From contig NZ_JABAID010000002.1 of assembly GCF_012641335.1 (NCBI RefSeq), positions 372,001 to 436,000 on the forward strand: a DNA stretch of 64,000 nt. Direction: 5' to 3'. The translations under genes were made by a program, and so were the position numbers. Source of the DNA: Novosphingobium sp. ERN07. GTDB taxonomy: Bacteria > Pseudomonadota > Alphaproteobacteria > Sphingomonadales > Sphingomonadaceae. Positions within the stretch are counted from its first letter, which is position 1. Each line of letters opens with the position of its first letter. Shown in pieces: positions 17,815-26,194 of this stretch. Under the pieces are notes generated by a model that worked only from the letters and a program-made list of their open reading frames with translations, had not been told where the DNA came from and made no database searches.

Positions 17815-18378
17815 TCAGATCTTGCCGACGAGATCGAACGAGGGAGCCAGCGTTTCAGCGCCTTCTTCCCACTTGGCTGGGCAAACCTGACCGGGATTTT
17901 CGCGCCAGTACTTGGCAGCCTTGATCTTGCGCAGCAGTTCGGCAGCGTTGCGGCCCACGCCTTCGGGCGTGATTTCGACAAGCTGGATCGTGCCATCGGG
18001 ATCGGTCACGAAGGTGCCGCGATCGGCAAGGCCAACGCCTTCGCGAAGGATGCCGAAGTTGTTCGAGATGGTGTGGTTCTGGTCACCCAGCATGTAGTAG
18101 TTGATCTTGCCGACAGCCGGCGAGCTGTCATGCCATGCCTTGTGGCTGAAGTGCGTGTCGGTCGACACCGAATAGACTTCCACGCCAAGGCCCTGCAGTT
18201 CTTCATAGATGTTGGCGAGGTCTTCGAGTTCGGTCGGGCAGACGAAGGTGAAGTCGGCGGGATAGAAGAAGAACACGCCCCACTTGCCGAGCACGTCCGC
18301 ATCGCTGACGTCCACGAACTTGCCCTGATGGTAGGCGGTTGCCTGGAACGGCAGCAGCTTGGTTCCGACGATCGACAT
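17815..18378 (-). CDS. ahpC: Alkyl hydroperoxide reductase subunit C (2-Cys peroxiredoxin)
   Basis: Typical 2-Cys peroxiredoxin of 187 residues that reduces hydrogen peroxide and organic hydroperoxides. The peroxidatic Cys47 is in FTFVCPTE and the resolving Cys166 in VCPAKW; the last residues LVGKI match the enterobacterial protein. ATG 18378 gives exactly the canonical length; a TTG three codons earlier is in frame but lies against the AAGGA. Reduced by AhpF encoded just downstream. No oxyR is present in the window, but a dyad lies about 100 bases upstream. Confidence 0.97.
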   Translation of the reverse strand: MSIVGTKLLPFQATAYHQGKFVDVSDADVLGKWGVFFFYPADFTFVCPTELEDLANIYEELQGLGVEVYSVSTDTHFSHKAWHDSSPAVGKINYYMLGDQNHTISNNFGILREGVGLADRGTFVTDPDGTIQLVEITPEGVGRNAAELLRKIKAAKYWRENPGQVCPAKWEEGAETLAPSFDLVGKI

Positions 18379-18478
18379 AAGACTCAAATCCTTCTCTTGG
18401 TGGATTGGTGAACTGGGTTACGGATGCCGAGGTAGTGCATGGCAGGCGGTTTTTCCAATGAGCAATTCCGCCCTGTTT

Positions 18479-18499
18479 GATTGATTGCATCGATCAATC
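18479..18499. promoter_or_regulatory. Inverted repeat upstream of ahpC
   Basis: GATTGAT-N7-ATCAATC is a perfect 7-bp dyad, and the same bases also fit the LysR-type pattern TTGAT-N11-ATCAA (18477-18497). It lies 101-121 bases upstream of the ahpC start. A peroxide-responsive LysR protein such as OxyR encoded elsewhere is a reasonable candidate binder, but the site does not match the classical OxyR tetranucleotide pattern. Confidence 0.4.
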
Positions 18500-18691
18500 G
18501 CGCATTTTTCAGTTTTGTTTCAGCACAAGACTGATCGCACGACATTTTTCCGCCGACGATACACCTTTTGCAAAATGGCCCGGAACGCTGGGAAAATGGC
18601 AGCGTTGTGCGCCGCAAATGCATTTTCTGCACCGCGCATACCAATTTCCGCACTTGAAAAGCTGTGGCGATTAAACCAAGTGGCAAATCGC

Positions 18692-18708
18692 AACGGAACG
18701 ATTCCGTT
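18692..18708. promoter_or_regulatory. 17-bp palindrome at the emrA promoter
   Basis: AACGGAA-CGA-TTCCGTT is a perfect 7-bp dyad ending 21 bases before the emrA start and overlapping the AT-rich TTCTATTTTTAAAT where a -10 box would sit. Size and place fit a TetR-type operator; the TetR gene downstream of this operon is the obvious candidate. Confidence 0.5.
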
Positions 18709-18729
18709 CTATTTTTAAATGGACATCAG

Positions 18730-19875
18730 ATGGCCGCCACCGACGACATTTCCTCCGCCGCTCCCGCACAGATCGGAAGGGAGGATCAGCGCAAGAAGAC
18801 CATTGGCCGCATCGCCGTCGGCGTGCTTGGCGTAGGCGCGCTATATGGGGCTTGGACGCTTTACGATTACCAGACCGTCGGCCGCTATCTGCAGGACACC
18901 AATGACGCCTATGTGAAAGCGGATGGCGTGACGATCAGTTCCAAGCTCGGCGGTTATGTCCGCAATGTCGCCGTGCAGGAGAACCAGTCGGTTGGAGATG
19001 GGGCCCTGTTGGTCCAGATCGACCCGACCGATTACAACACCCGCCTTGCGCAAAGCAGCGCCCAAGTCGACGTCGCCCGCGCCACCGAAGCCGCATCGCG
19101 CGCCGCCATTGCCGAAGCGCGCTCTGCCGTCGGTCAGGCCAAGGCCGCGCTCGATGCGTCGCAGCGCGAACTTTCCTATTTCAACGGTGAAGTCGCGCGG
19201 ATGCGCCCGCTCGTCGCTTCGGGTGCGGAACCGAAGCAGGCGTTCGACCAGCTTGTCGCCAATCGTGACAAGGCGGCATCCGACGTTGCGGCCAAGCGTG
19301 CAGCGGTTGCCGCCGCCAATGACCGCGTTGCCAGCGCGCAAGCACAGGCCGGCCAATCCGCCGCCCAGATCAAGGCCGCACAGGCACAGCGCGATGCCGC
19401 CAGCACCGATCTGGCCACCACGCGCATCATCGCTCCGATTGGCGGCAAGGTGGGCAATTCCACGGTTCGCGTCGGGCAATTCGTGCAGCCCGGCCAGCGC
19501 CTTATGACCATCGTTCCCACTGAAGCGATCTATGTCGAGGCGAACTTCAAGGAAACGCAGATCGGCCTGATGCGCGCTGGCCAACCGGTCAAGGTCCACG
19601 TCGATGCCCTGCCCGATGTCGATTTCCAAGGGGTGGTGGAAAGCATCACGCCCGGCACCGGCGCGAATTTCTCGTTGATCCCCCCGCAGAACGCCACCGG
19701 CAACTTCACCAAGATCGTGCAGCGCGTGCCCGTGCGGATCCGCATCAACGCCGGACCTGAATCGCGCAAGGTGCTGGTCCCCGGCCTGTCGCTGACGGTC
19801 GAGGTCGATACCCGCGCCGCCAAGTCCTCTATCGAAGCGATCCGCAAGGAACAGGAACGGACGTCTGCCAAGTGA
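18730..19875 (+). CDS. emrA: Efflux periplasmic adaptor, HlyD/EmrA family
   Basis: Membrane-fusion protein of a tripartite drug efflux pump (381 residues). One N-terminal membrane helix (about residues 25-45), then TNDAYVKADGVTISSK and the lipoyl half-motif GDGALLVQIDPTDY, a long alanine-rich coiled-coil hairpin (about 95-215), and the second lipoyl part with VPTEAIYVEANFKETQ. ATG 18730 is chosen as the start; the frame is open further upstream through the palindrome. The stop overlaps the GTG start of emrB, so the three pump genes form one operon. Confidence 0.92.
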   Translation: MAATDDISSAAPAQIGREDQRKKTIGRIAVGVLGVGALYGAWTLYDYQTVGRYLQDTNDAYVKADGVTISSKLGGYVRNVAVQENQSVGDGALLVQIDPTDYNTRLAQSSAQVDVARATEAASRAAIAEARSAVGQAKAALDASQRELSYFNGEVARMRPLVASGAEPKQAFDQLVANRDKAASDVAAKRAAVAAANDRVASAQAQAGQSAAQIKAAQAQRDAASTDLATTRIIAPIGGKVGNSTVRVGQFVQPGQRLMTIVPTEAIYVEANFKETQIGLMRAGQPVKVHVDALPDVDFQGVVESITPGTGANFSLIPPQNATGNFTKIVQRVPVRIRINAGPESRKVLVPGLSLTVEVDTRAAKSSIEAIRKEQERTSAK

Positions 19876-21461
19876 GCAGTTCCGCCACCCTCGACGATAC
19901 CCTTCCCGACGAGCCGCCCTCGCCCGCCGGAAAGGCCGATATCACCGCTTGGCTGGGCGTTGCTGCGGGGGCCATCGGCTCGCTGATGGCTACGCTCGAC
20001 ATCTCTATCGTCAACGCATCATTGCCGACGATTCAGGGCGAAATCGGCGCGTCCTCCAGCGAAGGCACATGGATCGCCACTGCCTATCTGGTGGCGGAGA
20101 TCATTATTATCCCGCTTACCGGATGGCTTGAGCGTGTGTTCGGCCTGCGCCGATTTCTGATGATCGCCACTATCCTGTTCACCGCGTTCTCGGTGATGTG
20201 CGGGCTTTCCACATCGCTGACGATGATGATTCTTGGACGTGTCGGACAGGGCTTTACCGCCGGCGCAATGATCCCCACCGCACTGACCATCATCGCCACG
20301 CGCCTTCCACCCAACCAGCAGCCCATCGGCACCGCGCTGTTCGGTCTGACGGTCATCATGGGGCCAGTCCTCGGCCCGCTTGTGGGCGGCTGGCTGACCG
20401 AAAATTTCAGTTGGCACTACGCCTTCTTCGTCAACGTGCCGATCAGCATCGTTCTGATGACGTTGCTTTATATCGGGCTGCCCAAAGGCAAGATGCAGCT
20501 TGGCGAACTGATCAATGCCGATTGGCTGGGTGTCATCGGCATGGTTCTTGGCCTTGGCGGCATCACCGTGGTTCTGGAAGAAGGTCACCGCGAACAGTGG
20601 TTCGAATCCGCGCTGATCTGGCAGTTGAGCGCCGTGACGCTGCTGGGCTTCGTGATGATCGGCCTTGGCCAGTTCTATGCGCGCCGCCCGGTGATCAAGC
20701 TTTCGCTACTGCGCAACCGCGCCTTTGCGGCGGTCTTCGTGCTGGCTTTCGTGCTGGGCGCGGTGATGTTTGGCACTGCCTATGTCATCCCGCAGTTCCT
20801 TGCCGCGATTGCCGATTACAACGCGATGCAGGCGGGCAAGATCGTCTTCCTTTCAGGCATCCCCGCGATGATGATGATGCCGCTGTTTCCGATCCTGATC
20901 TCGCGCGTCGATCTTCGGCTGATCGTCGGCACCGGGATCGTCCTGCTGGGCTTGTCCTGCTACCTCGATGTGACGCTCACTGCCCAATCGCGCGGCGACG
21001 ATTTCGTCGTCACGCAGCTTATGCGCGGGCTTGGCACCGTGTTCTGCATGATGTTCCTCAACCAGGCGGCGATCAGTTCCGTTTCGCGCGACGAGGCTGG
21101 CGATGCTGCAGGTCTGTTCAACGCAGCCCGCAACCTAGGCGGCTCAATCGGACTTGCCGCGCTTGCCACCCTACAGGACGAACGCTGGGAGTTCCACCGC
21201 TGGTCGCTTCACAGCGCATTGGGTGCAAACGACCTGAACGTACAGGCGTGGATCAGCCAGCAGACCATGACGTATGGCGGCGGCCCCGATGGGCTGACAG
21301 CGGCGATCCGCTCGCTCGATGGCATGGTCATGCGCGATGCGCTGGTCATGGCCTTCAACGACGATTTCATGGCGCTTACGATTGGCATTTTGCTGGTTGC
21401 GCCGCTTGTTCTGCTCCTTCGCCCGCTTCCAAAGGGCTACCACGCAAAGGCTGGTCACTGA
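19872..21461 (+). CDS. emrB: MFS drug efflux transporter, DHA2 (EmrB/QacA) family
   Basis: A 529-residue inner-membrane proton-drug antiporter with about 14 helices. It starts at GTG 19872, overlapping the emrA stop. TM1 has MATLDISIVNASLPTI and the motif ATAYLVAEIIIIPLTGWL; motif C-like GPVLGPLVGGWL follows. It pairs with EmrA and the following outer-membrane factor to expel hydrophobic compounds across both membranes. Substrate is unknown. Its stop overlaps the next start (TGATG). Confidence 0.94.
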   Translation: MSSSATLDDTLPDEPPSPAGKADITAWLGVAAGAIGSLMATLDISIVNASLPTIQGEIGASSSEGTWIATAYLVAEIIIIPLTGWLERVFGLRRFLMIATILFTAFSVMCGLSTSLTMMILGRVGQGFTAGAMIPTALTIIATRLPPNQQPIGTALFGLTVIMGPVLGPLVGGWLTENFSWHYAFFVNVPISIVLMTLLYIGLPKGKMQLGELINADWLGVIGMVLGLGGITVVLEEGHREQWFESALIWQLSAVTLLGFVMIGLGQFYARRPVIKLSLLRNRAFAAVFVLAFVLGAVMFGTAYVIPQFLAAIADYNAMQAGKIVFLSGIPAMMMMPLFPILISRVDLRLIVGTGIVLLGLSCYLDVTLTAQSRGDDFVVTQLMRGLGTVFCMMFLNQAAISSVSRDEAGDAAGLFNAARNLGGSIGLAALATLQDERWEFHRWSLHSALGANDLNVQAWISQQTMTYGGGPDGLTAAIRSLDGMVMRDALVMAFNDDFMALTIGILLVAPLVLLLRPLPKGYHAKAGH

Positions 21462-22906
21462 TGCCTCGCTCGCTCGCTTATCGCCGCGCCACCGCTGCTA
21501 CGCTGCTTGCCGCCCTGCTTGCAGGCTGCGCCACGGTCGGCCCGAACTACGCCGGAGCGCCGGATTCGGCACCGCAATCGACAGCGCGCGGCACGTTCGT
21601 CCGCGCCGATAGCGCCGCAACCGCAACCGCCCCATCAGTCCGCTGGTGGGAAAGCCTTGGCGATCCCGTGCTGAACCAGTTGGTTGACGCTGCTCTGACC
21701 GACGCCCCCGGCATTGCCGCGGCCAACGCCCGCGTCGCCCAATCACGCGCCGCCCTCGCTGCCAATCGCACGTCTGCGCTGCCCACCATCAGCACATCCT
21801 TTGCCGCGCCATACATCAATGTGCCCGGCAATCTGCTGGGTGAAGGCAGCGGGCGCGACGAAATCAACGCCTACAATCTGGGCTTCGACGCTTCTTGGGA
21901 AATCGATCTGTTCGGCGGAACCCGCCGCAAGATAGAAGCTGCGGCTGCACGCGCAGAATCCTCGGAAGCCGCCGCCGCCGATGCGCACGTTACCCTGTCG
22001 GCAGAAGTCACCCGCGCCTATGTTGGCCTACGCGCCCGCCAGTCGATGAAGTCGCTGCAAAAACGGCAGGTTGAAATCGATCGTGAACTGGTGGCTCTTG
22101 CCAAACAGCGCTTTGCCGCAGGCACGATCCCCCGACAGCCGTTGAACGCTGCCGAAGCGCAGGCTTTCGCCAGCGAGGCCGATCTTGCGCGCAGCGAAGC
22201 CGAAATCGCGGTGCTGATGGACCAGATCGCCGTGCTGACGGGCAAGGAACCGGGCGCGCTTGACCGCTTGCTCGGCACGCCCACGGCCGTGCCGCTGCCC
22301 CCTGCGCAAGTGGCTGTGGGCGATCCGGCCACACTGCTGCGCAGCCGCCCCGACATTCGCATGGCCGAACGTCAACTGGCCGCCGCCAATGCCGATATCG
22401 GCGCGCGCATTGCCGACAAGTTCCCCAAGATATCCTTCCTCGGCCTGCTCGGACTTGGCGGGCAGGACATTGGCGATGTGTTCGATCCGGGCAATCTGGT
22501 CGGCATTGCCCTGCCGCAGATCAAATGGAACCTGTTTGATGGTGGCCGGGCAGAACGGCAGGTCGAAGTCGCCAAGGGTGCTTATGCCGAGGCTGAGGCC
22601 AACTATCGCAATGCTGTGCTCCGCGCGTTGCAGGATGCCGAAGGTTCGCTCGCCCGCTTTGGTGGGCAGCGCGTGGCTTTTGGCAAGGCACTGGATGCCG
22701 AAACCAGCGCGCGCCGCAATGTCGATCTGCAGCGCCAGCGGCTTGCTGCGGGCAGCATCGGCAAGCCCGACGCGCTGGATGCTGAACGACAGGCGCTGCA
22801 ACTGGCGATGGCATCGTCTGCCGCGCGCGCCGAATTGACCACCGGCTTTATCGCCGTCGAAAAGGCACTGGGCCTTGGCTGGCAAAGCGCGGACGCTGGT
22901 AAATGA
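21461..22906 (+). CDS. Outer-membrane efflux lipoprotein, NodT family
   Basis: TolC-like outer-membrane factor of 481 residues. The lipoprotein signal ends in LLAGC with TVGPNYAGAP after it, the common NodT/OprM opening. Two OEP repeats are visible, each with long helices; WWESLGDPVLNQLVDAAL begins the first and RPDIRMAERQLAAANADIGA the second. It completes the tripartite pump with EmrA and EmrB, whose genes it overlaps by one base at the start codon. Confidence 0.93.
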   Translation: MPRSLAYRRATAATLLAALLAGCATVGPNYAGAPDSAPQSTARGTFVRADSAATATAPSVRWWESLGDPVLNQLVDAALTDAPGIAAANARVAQSRAALAANRTSALPTISTSFAAPYINVPGNLLGEGSGRDEINAYNLGFDASWEIDLFGGTRRKIEAAAARAESSEAAAADAHVTLSAEVTRAYVGLRARQSMKSLQKRQVEIDRELVALAKQRFAAGTIPRQPLNAAEAQAFASEADLARSEAEIAVLMDQIAVLTGKEPGALDRLLGTPTAVPLPPAQVAVGDPATLLRSRPDIRMAERQLAAANADIGARIADKFPKISFLGLLGLGGQDIGDVFDPGNLVGIALPQIKWNLFDGGRAERQVEVAKGAYAEAEANYRNAVLRALQDAEGSLARFGGQRVAFGKALDAETSARRNVDLQRQRLAAGSIGKPDALDAERQALQLAMASSAARAELTTGFIAVEKALGLGWQSADAGK

Positions 22907-23068
22907 GACGGTTTCGCCCATTTTATAGTATATTGACTCTGCCGTCGGCTGAGGCACTCTCTCCGCATAACAACTCGTCTGAACGAGGGTATGGGAAAGA
23001 TGCGCTGGATAACCGATGCAGGCTTACGCCTCTGGCAGGCCTATCGCAAAGGATTGGAAATGTCGTGC

Positions 23069-23083
23069 CCGGTTCGCAACCGG
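23069..23083. promoter_or_regulatory. Dyad upstream of the efflux TetR gene
   Basis: CCGGTT-CGC-AACCGG lies 47 bases before the TetR start. It shares the two-arms-plus-3-base-spacer geometry with the palindrome at emrA but not its sequence, so a common binder is not supported. Confidence 0.3.
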
Positions 23084-23129
23084 TTGGCCGATACGCTTGC
23101 CGAGCGTTTGTGCGAGCGGGATCGCAATC

Positions 23130-23915
23130 ATGACACTTCCGCACGATTGCCCGGATCGGCAGGAACAACCCTGCACTGATATCGCGCCTGCTGCTGGCCA
23201 CGCGGCAAGCGATGGCACGGCCAATGCCGGGTCATCGCAGGCAGGCACCCCTGGGGCGACCACGATCAGCCGTCGTGGTCGCCCTTCGCTTGAAGAAGCC
23301 CAGCGCCTTCCCACGCGCATTCTTGAAGCGGGATGGGACGTTCTCCTCCAACATGGCTTCGAAGCCTTTACCTTCGATCGCGTTGCCCGCCATGCCCGCA
23401 TCGGCAAGGCCACGATCTACACGCGCTTTTCCAGCAAGCGCGAATTCCTTGAGGCCCTGCTCGCACTCAAGACGAGCGAGCGCAGGCTGAAATTCATGGC
23501 CATCGGTGCCGGTTTGCCTGCCGAGGAAGCTTTCTGCTTGCGCGCTGCCGAGATCATGGAAACGCTGCAATCCACCGACGGCCTGATGATGGAACGTCTG
23601 GTGGATTGGTGCGATCAGGAGTTCGGCGATAACACATATGCCTATCGCTCGGCGATGTATGCCGAAGCCATCGACAGCGTGGGCGAAGAACTGGCACAGC
23701 TTGCAAGCGAACGGCAGATTGCCTTAGGCAACCCCGAACTCGCCGCACGTTTCTGGATCGAGGGAATTCTTGGTCACGTCCGCATGGCCGGTGCCGCTCC
23801 GCAGCCTTCACGTGAAGAGACGGAGCGTTGGGCGCGGGCTTATTCGGAATTCTTCTTTGCAGGGCTGCGCAATGCGGGCAGCCTCAGTCTCCCTGCCGTG
23901 TCGCCCGAAAGTTGA
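23130..23915 (+). CDS. TetR/AcrR family regulator next to the efflux operon
   Basis: A 261-residue regulator. The helix-turn-helix is in TFDRVARHARIGKATIYTRF, preceded by an unusually long N-terminal extension of about 55 residues rich in Ala, Gly, Ser and Pro with RRGRPSLEEA before the first helix. The C-terminal part reads like a TetR_C domain, including ARFWIEGILGHVRMA. It is co-directional with and 224 bases after the efflux operon, so local control of the pump is likely. Its last 32 bases overlap the convergent b561-YceI gene. Starts at 23130 and further upstream are both possible. Confidence 0.87.
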   Translation: MTLPHDCPDRQEQPCTDIAPAAGHAASDGTANAGSSQAGTPGATTISRRGRPSLEEAQRLPTRILEAGWDVLLQHGFEAFTFDRVARHARIGKATIYTRFSSKREFLEALLALKTSERRLKFMAIGAGLPAEEAFCLRAAEIMETLQSTDGLMMERLVDWCDQEFGDNTYAYRSAMYAEAIDSVGEELAQLASERQIALGNPELAARFWIEGILGHVRMAGAAPQPSREETERWARAYSEFFFAGLRNAGSLSLPAVSPES

Positions 23916-25146
23916 AGTCCACGCCCACCACATCCTTCAACTGATCGGTGGCAGACCACTCCGCCTCGCCGACGCCAAATGATAGCCGCTGCAGCGTGGC
24001 GCTGCCCGATGCGGTTGCCTTGTCGCCATCGATCTTGAGGCTGAACCGCACTGCAACCGGCTTGCGCTGGCCATGCAAAGTCAGCGTGCCGTTGGCGATA
24101 TAACGCCCCGCGCCCGCCTCACGGATCGATGTTGAGGTGTATTGCGCTGATGGATTGGCGCCTACACCAAAGAAGCTGTCGCTTCGCAGCATGTCGTCGC
24201 GCTGGCCATCGCCGCTTTCGACAGAGGCGAGATCGATCGTGGCCCGGATGGAGGAACCGGCCAGATCTTCGGGATCGAACACGATCTTCGCGTCCCAGCG
24301 TCCGAACGATCCCTTGATCGCCTCACCATTATAATCGGCTGTAAAGCCAAGCCGCCCGCCCTTATCCAGCTTCCAAGGCACGGCCTTGGTGCTTGCCGCC
24401 GCTTCAGAGGCGACCTCGGAAGGCGCAGCCACCGCTTCGCTCTCGCTGGCCTCAGGCAACGCCTGCTCCACCACTTCGGATGCAGACGCCTGAACCGCAG
24501 GCGCGGCCGCCGGTGCAGCAAAGGTCATGCCCCTGCCCCCGCTCAGCGCCACAAACCCCGCAATAATCGCAACACCCGCCGCAATGCCCATGCCACGCCA
24601 GCTTGCAATCGCCGCAGGCAGCATACGCCCGATCACATCCTCACGCTTGAAGTGATGGTAGAGCGCACCCGCCAAATGCAGCAGCACCAGCCCCAGCGTC
24701 ATCGGCCCCAGCAACCCGTGCAAAGCCTCTGCCGGTTCGTGCAGGGCCTGCCCCACCGGCAGATCCGGCCAAGGCACCACTCCGAACAGCATGGTCTGCA
24801 ACCGCACCTTGGCAGTCGAAACGATGATCCACCCGGTGATCGGGCCACCGATCATGATCGCATAGAGCAGCACATGAACCGCGCTCGCCAGCATCATCTG
24901 CGCCTTGCCATCGGGCACAGGCGCAGGGCGTGGCTTGATCAGACGCACGCCCAGTCGGGCAAGGCTGAGCAGCAGGATCAGGATGCCCACGGATTTGTGG
25001 AACTGATACCCGGCAAACTGCGCAACGCCCTTGGGCAGATGCTCCAGCCCCCCGCCAAGGCCGACCTGAAACAGCAGCAACAGCGCCAAAATCCAGTGCA
25101 GTGCAATAGCTGTGGCAGAATAGCGGGACGGCGAAATGGCGGTCAT
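23884..25146 (-). CDS. Cytochrome b561-YceI fusion protein
   Basis: One 420-residue protein joins two families. Residues 1-170 are a four-helix cytochrome b561 with likely haem histidines H17, H50, H143 and H157. A fifth membrane helix (about 185-202) and an Ala/Glu/Ser-rich linker (205-255) lead to a YceI lipocalin-like domain (about 256-420) that begins VPWKLDKGGRLGF and has the conserved GSFGRWDAKIVFDPEDL. YceI domains bind isoprenoid quinones or lipids in the periplasm, so the fusion suggests quinol handling tied to a membrane di-haem cytochrome. In many bacteria the two are separate neighbouring genes. The stop lies inside the convergent TetR gene. Confidence 0.92.
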   Translation of the reverse strand: MTAISPSRYSATAIALHWILALLLLFQVGLGGGLEHLPKGVAQFAGYQFHKSVGILILLLSLARLGVRLIKPRPAPVPDGKAQMMLASAVHVLLYAIMIGGPITGWIIVSTAKVRLQTMLFGVVPWPDLPVGQALHEPAEALHGLLGPMTLGLVLLHLAGALYHHFKREDVIGRMLPAAIASWRGMGIAAGVAIIAGFVALSGGRGMTFAAPAAAPAVQASASEVVEQALPEASESEAVAAPSEVASEAAASTKAVPWKLDKGGRLGFTADYNGEAIKGSFGRWDAKIVFDPEDLAGSSIRATIDLASVESGDGQRDDMLRSDSFFGVGANPSAQYTSTSIREAGAGRYIANGTLTLHGQRKPVAVRFSLKIDGDKATASGSATLQRLSFGVGEAEWSATDQLKDVVGVDFNFRATRQGD

Positions 25147-25291
25147 CAGCGGCCTTCTCGAAAAAAATCAGGCGCCAATGCACCCTGCCATGACGAGTGG
25201 CATATCTGCATCGACCAACGCAAGGTATCGTCACTTCAATTGCCACAACCTGTCGCTACATCAGCGACAGTCCACCCGAACGGAGATCACA

Positions 25292-26125
25292 ATGTCGAAC
25301 AGCCCTTGGTCGCACCACCGCAGCGCGTCGATTGCCGACGACATCGATTTCGAGATCAAGGGGCAGGAACTCCAGTTCCTCGAAATCGAACTCGATCCTG
25401 GCGAAAGCGCGGTGGCCGAAGCCGGCGCCTTGGTATGGAAAGACGGCTCGGTCGGCATGACCACCGTGTTTGGCGATGGCAGCGGCGCGGATCAGGGCGG
25501 TTTCATGGGCAAGCTGCTCGGCGCGGGCAAACGTCTGGTCACCGGGGAAAGCCTGTTCACCACCGTCTTCACGCATAACGGCCACGGCAAGGCCCGCGTC
25601 GCTTTCGCCTCGCCCACCCCCGGCGCGATCCTGCCGATGAAGCTGTCTGACGTTGGCGGCACCCTCATCTGCCAGAAGGACAGCTTCCTCGCCGCCGCAC
25701 GCGGTGTATCCATTGGCGTCGCCTTCCAGCGCCGCGTGATGACCGGCCTGTTCGGCGGCGAAGGCTTCATCATGCAGAAGCTCGAAGGCGATGGCTGGGT
25801 CTTCGTGCAGATGGGCGGCACCATCGTGGAGCGTGAACTTGCCCCCGGAGAGGAACTTCACGTCGATACCGGGTGCCTTGCAGCCTATACGCCCTCGGTC
25901 GATTTCGATCTGGTAACCGCAGGCGGCGTGAAGTCCGTCCTGTTCGGCGGTGAAGGCCTGTTCTTCGCGCGCCTGCGTGGCCCGGGAAAGGTCTGGATTC
26001 AGTCCTTGCCCTTCTCGCGCCTTGCCGGGCGGATGCTTGCCGCTGCCGGTTCGCGCGGAGGCCAGAACCGGGGCGAAGGTTCGATTTTGGGCGAACTGGG
26101 CGATTTCATCGGCGGCAACAACTGA
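25292..26125 (+). CDS. AIM24 / TIGR00266 family protein
   Basis: A 277-residue cytosolic-type protein with the AIM24 fold. Seen: FEIKGQELQFLEIELDPGES at the start, GKRLVTGESLFTTVF, and GPGKVWIQSLPFSRLAGR near the end, all usual for the TIGR00266 group. The tail is Gly-rich (SRGGQNRGEGS). Bacterial function is not established; yeast AIM24 acts on mitochondrial inner-membrane organisation. GGAG at 25282-25285 supports ATG 25292. It is divergent from the b561-YceI gene with 145 bases between. Confidence 0.88.
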   Translation: MSNSPWSHHRSASIADDIDFEIKGQELQFLEIELDPGESAVAEAGALVWKDGSVGMTTVFGDGSGADQGGFMGKLLGAGKRLVTGESLFTTVFTHNGHGKARVAFASPTPGAILPMKLSDVGGTLICQKDSFLAAARGVSIGVAFQRRVMTGLFGGEGFIMQKLEGDGWVFVQMGGTIVERELAPGEELHVDTGCLAAYTPSVDFDLVTAGGVKSVLFGGEGLFFARLRGPGKVWIQSLPFSRLAGRMLAAAGSRGGQNRGEGSILGELGDFIGGNN

Positions 26126-26135
26126 CGACAAAGAA

Positions 26136-26183
26136 GGGCCGACGGTTTGCACCGTCGGCCCCGAAGTACCGCAGGTCCTGCGG
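26136..26183. terminator. Tandem hairpins between convergent genes
   Basis: Two perfect stems follow the AIM24 gene: GGGCCGACGG / CCGTCGGCCC (26136-26161, 6-base loop) and CCGCAG / CTGCGG (26169-26183, 3-base loop). They sit between convergent genes and have no T-run; likely shared transcript ends. Confidence 0.6.
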
Positions 26184-26194
26184 GGTGGGAGGGA

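Larger units (their letters stand above)
18379..18729. other. Divergent ahpC / emrA intergenic region
   Basis: This 351-base region separates two divergent operons and contains no convincing gene. It is AT-richer than its surroundings and holds two strong inverted repeats, listed separately, one nearer each operon. Short open frames here lack ribosome-binding sites and protein-like composition. Confidence 0.6.

Noticed and set aside
20198..21460. Plus-strand frame running through emrB into the outer-membrane factor (902 codons in total)
   Set aside because: Only the part from 21461 is protein-like; the earlier part is the out-of-frame reading of emrB.
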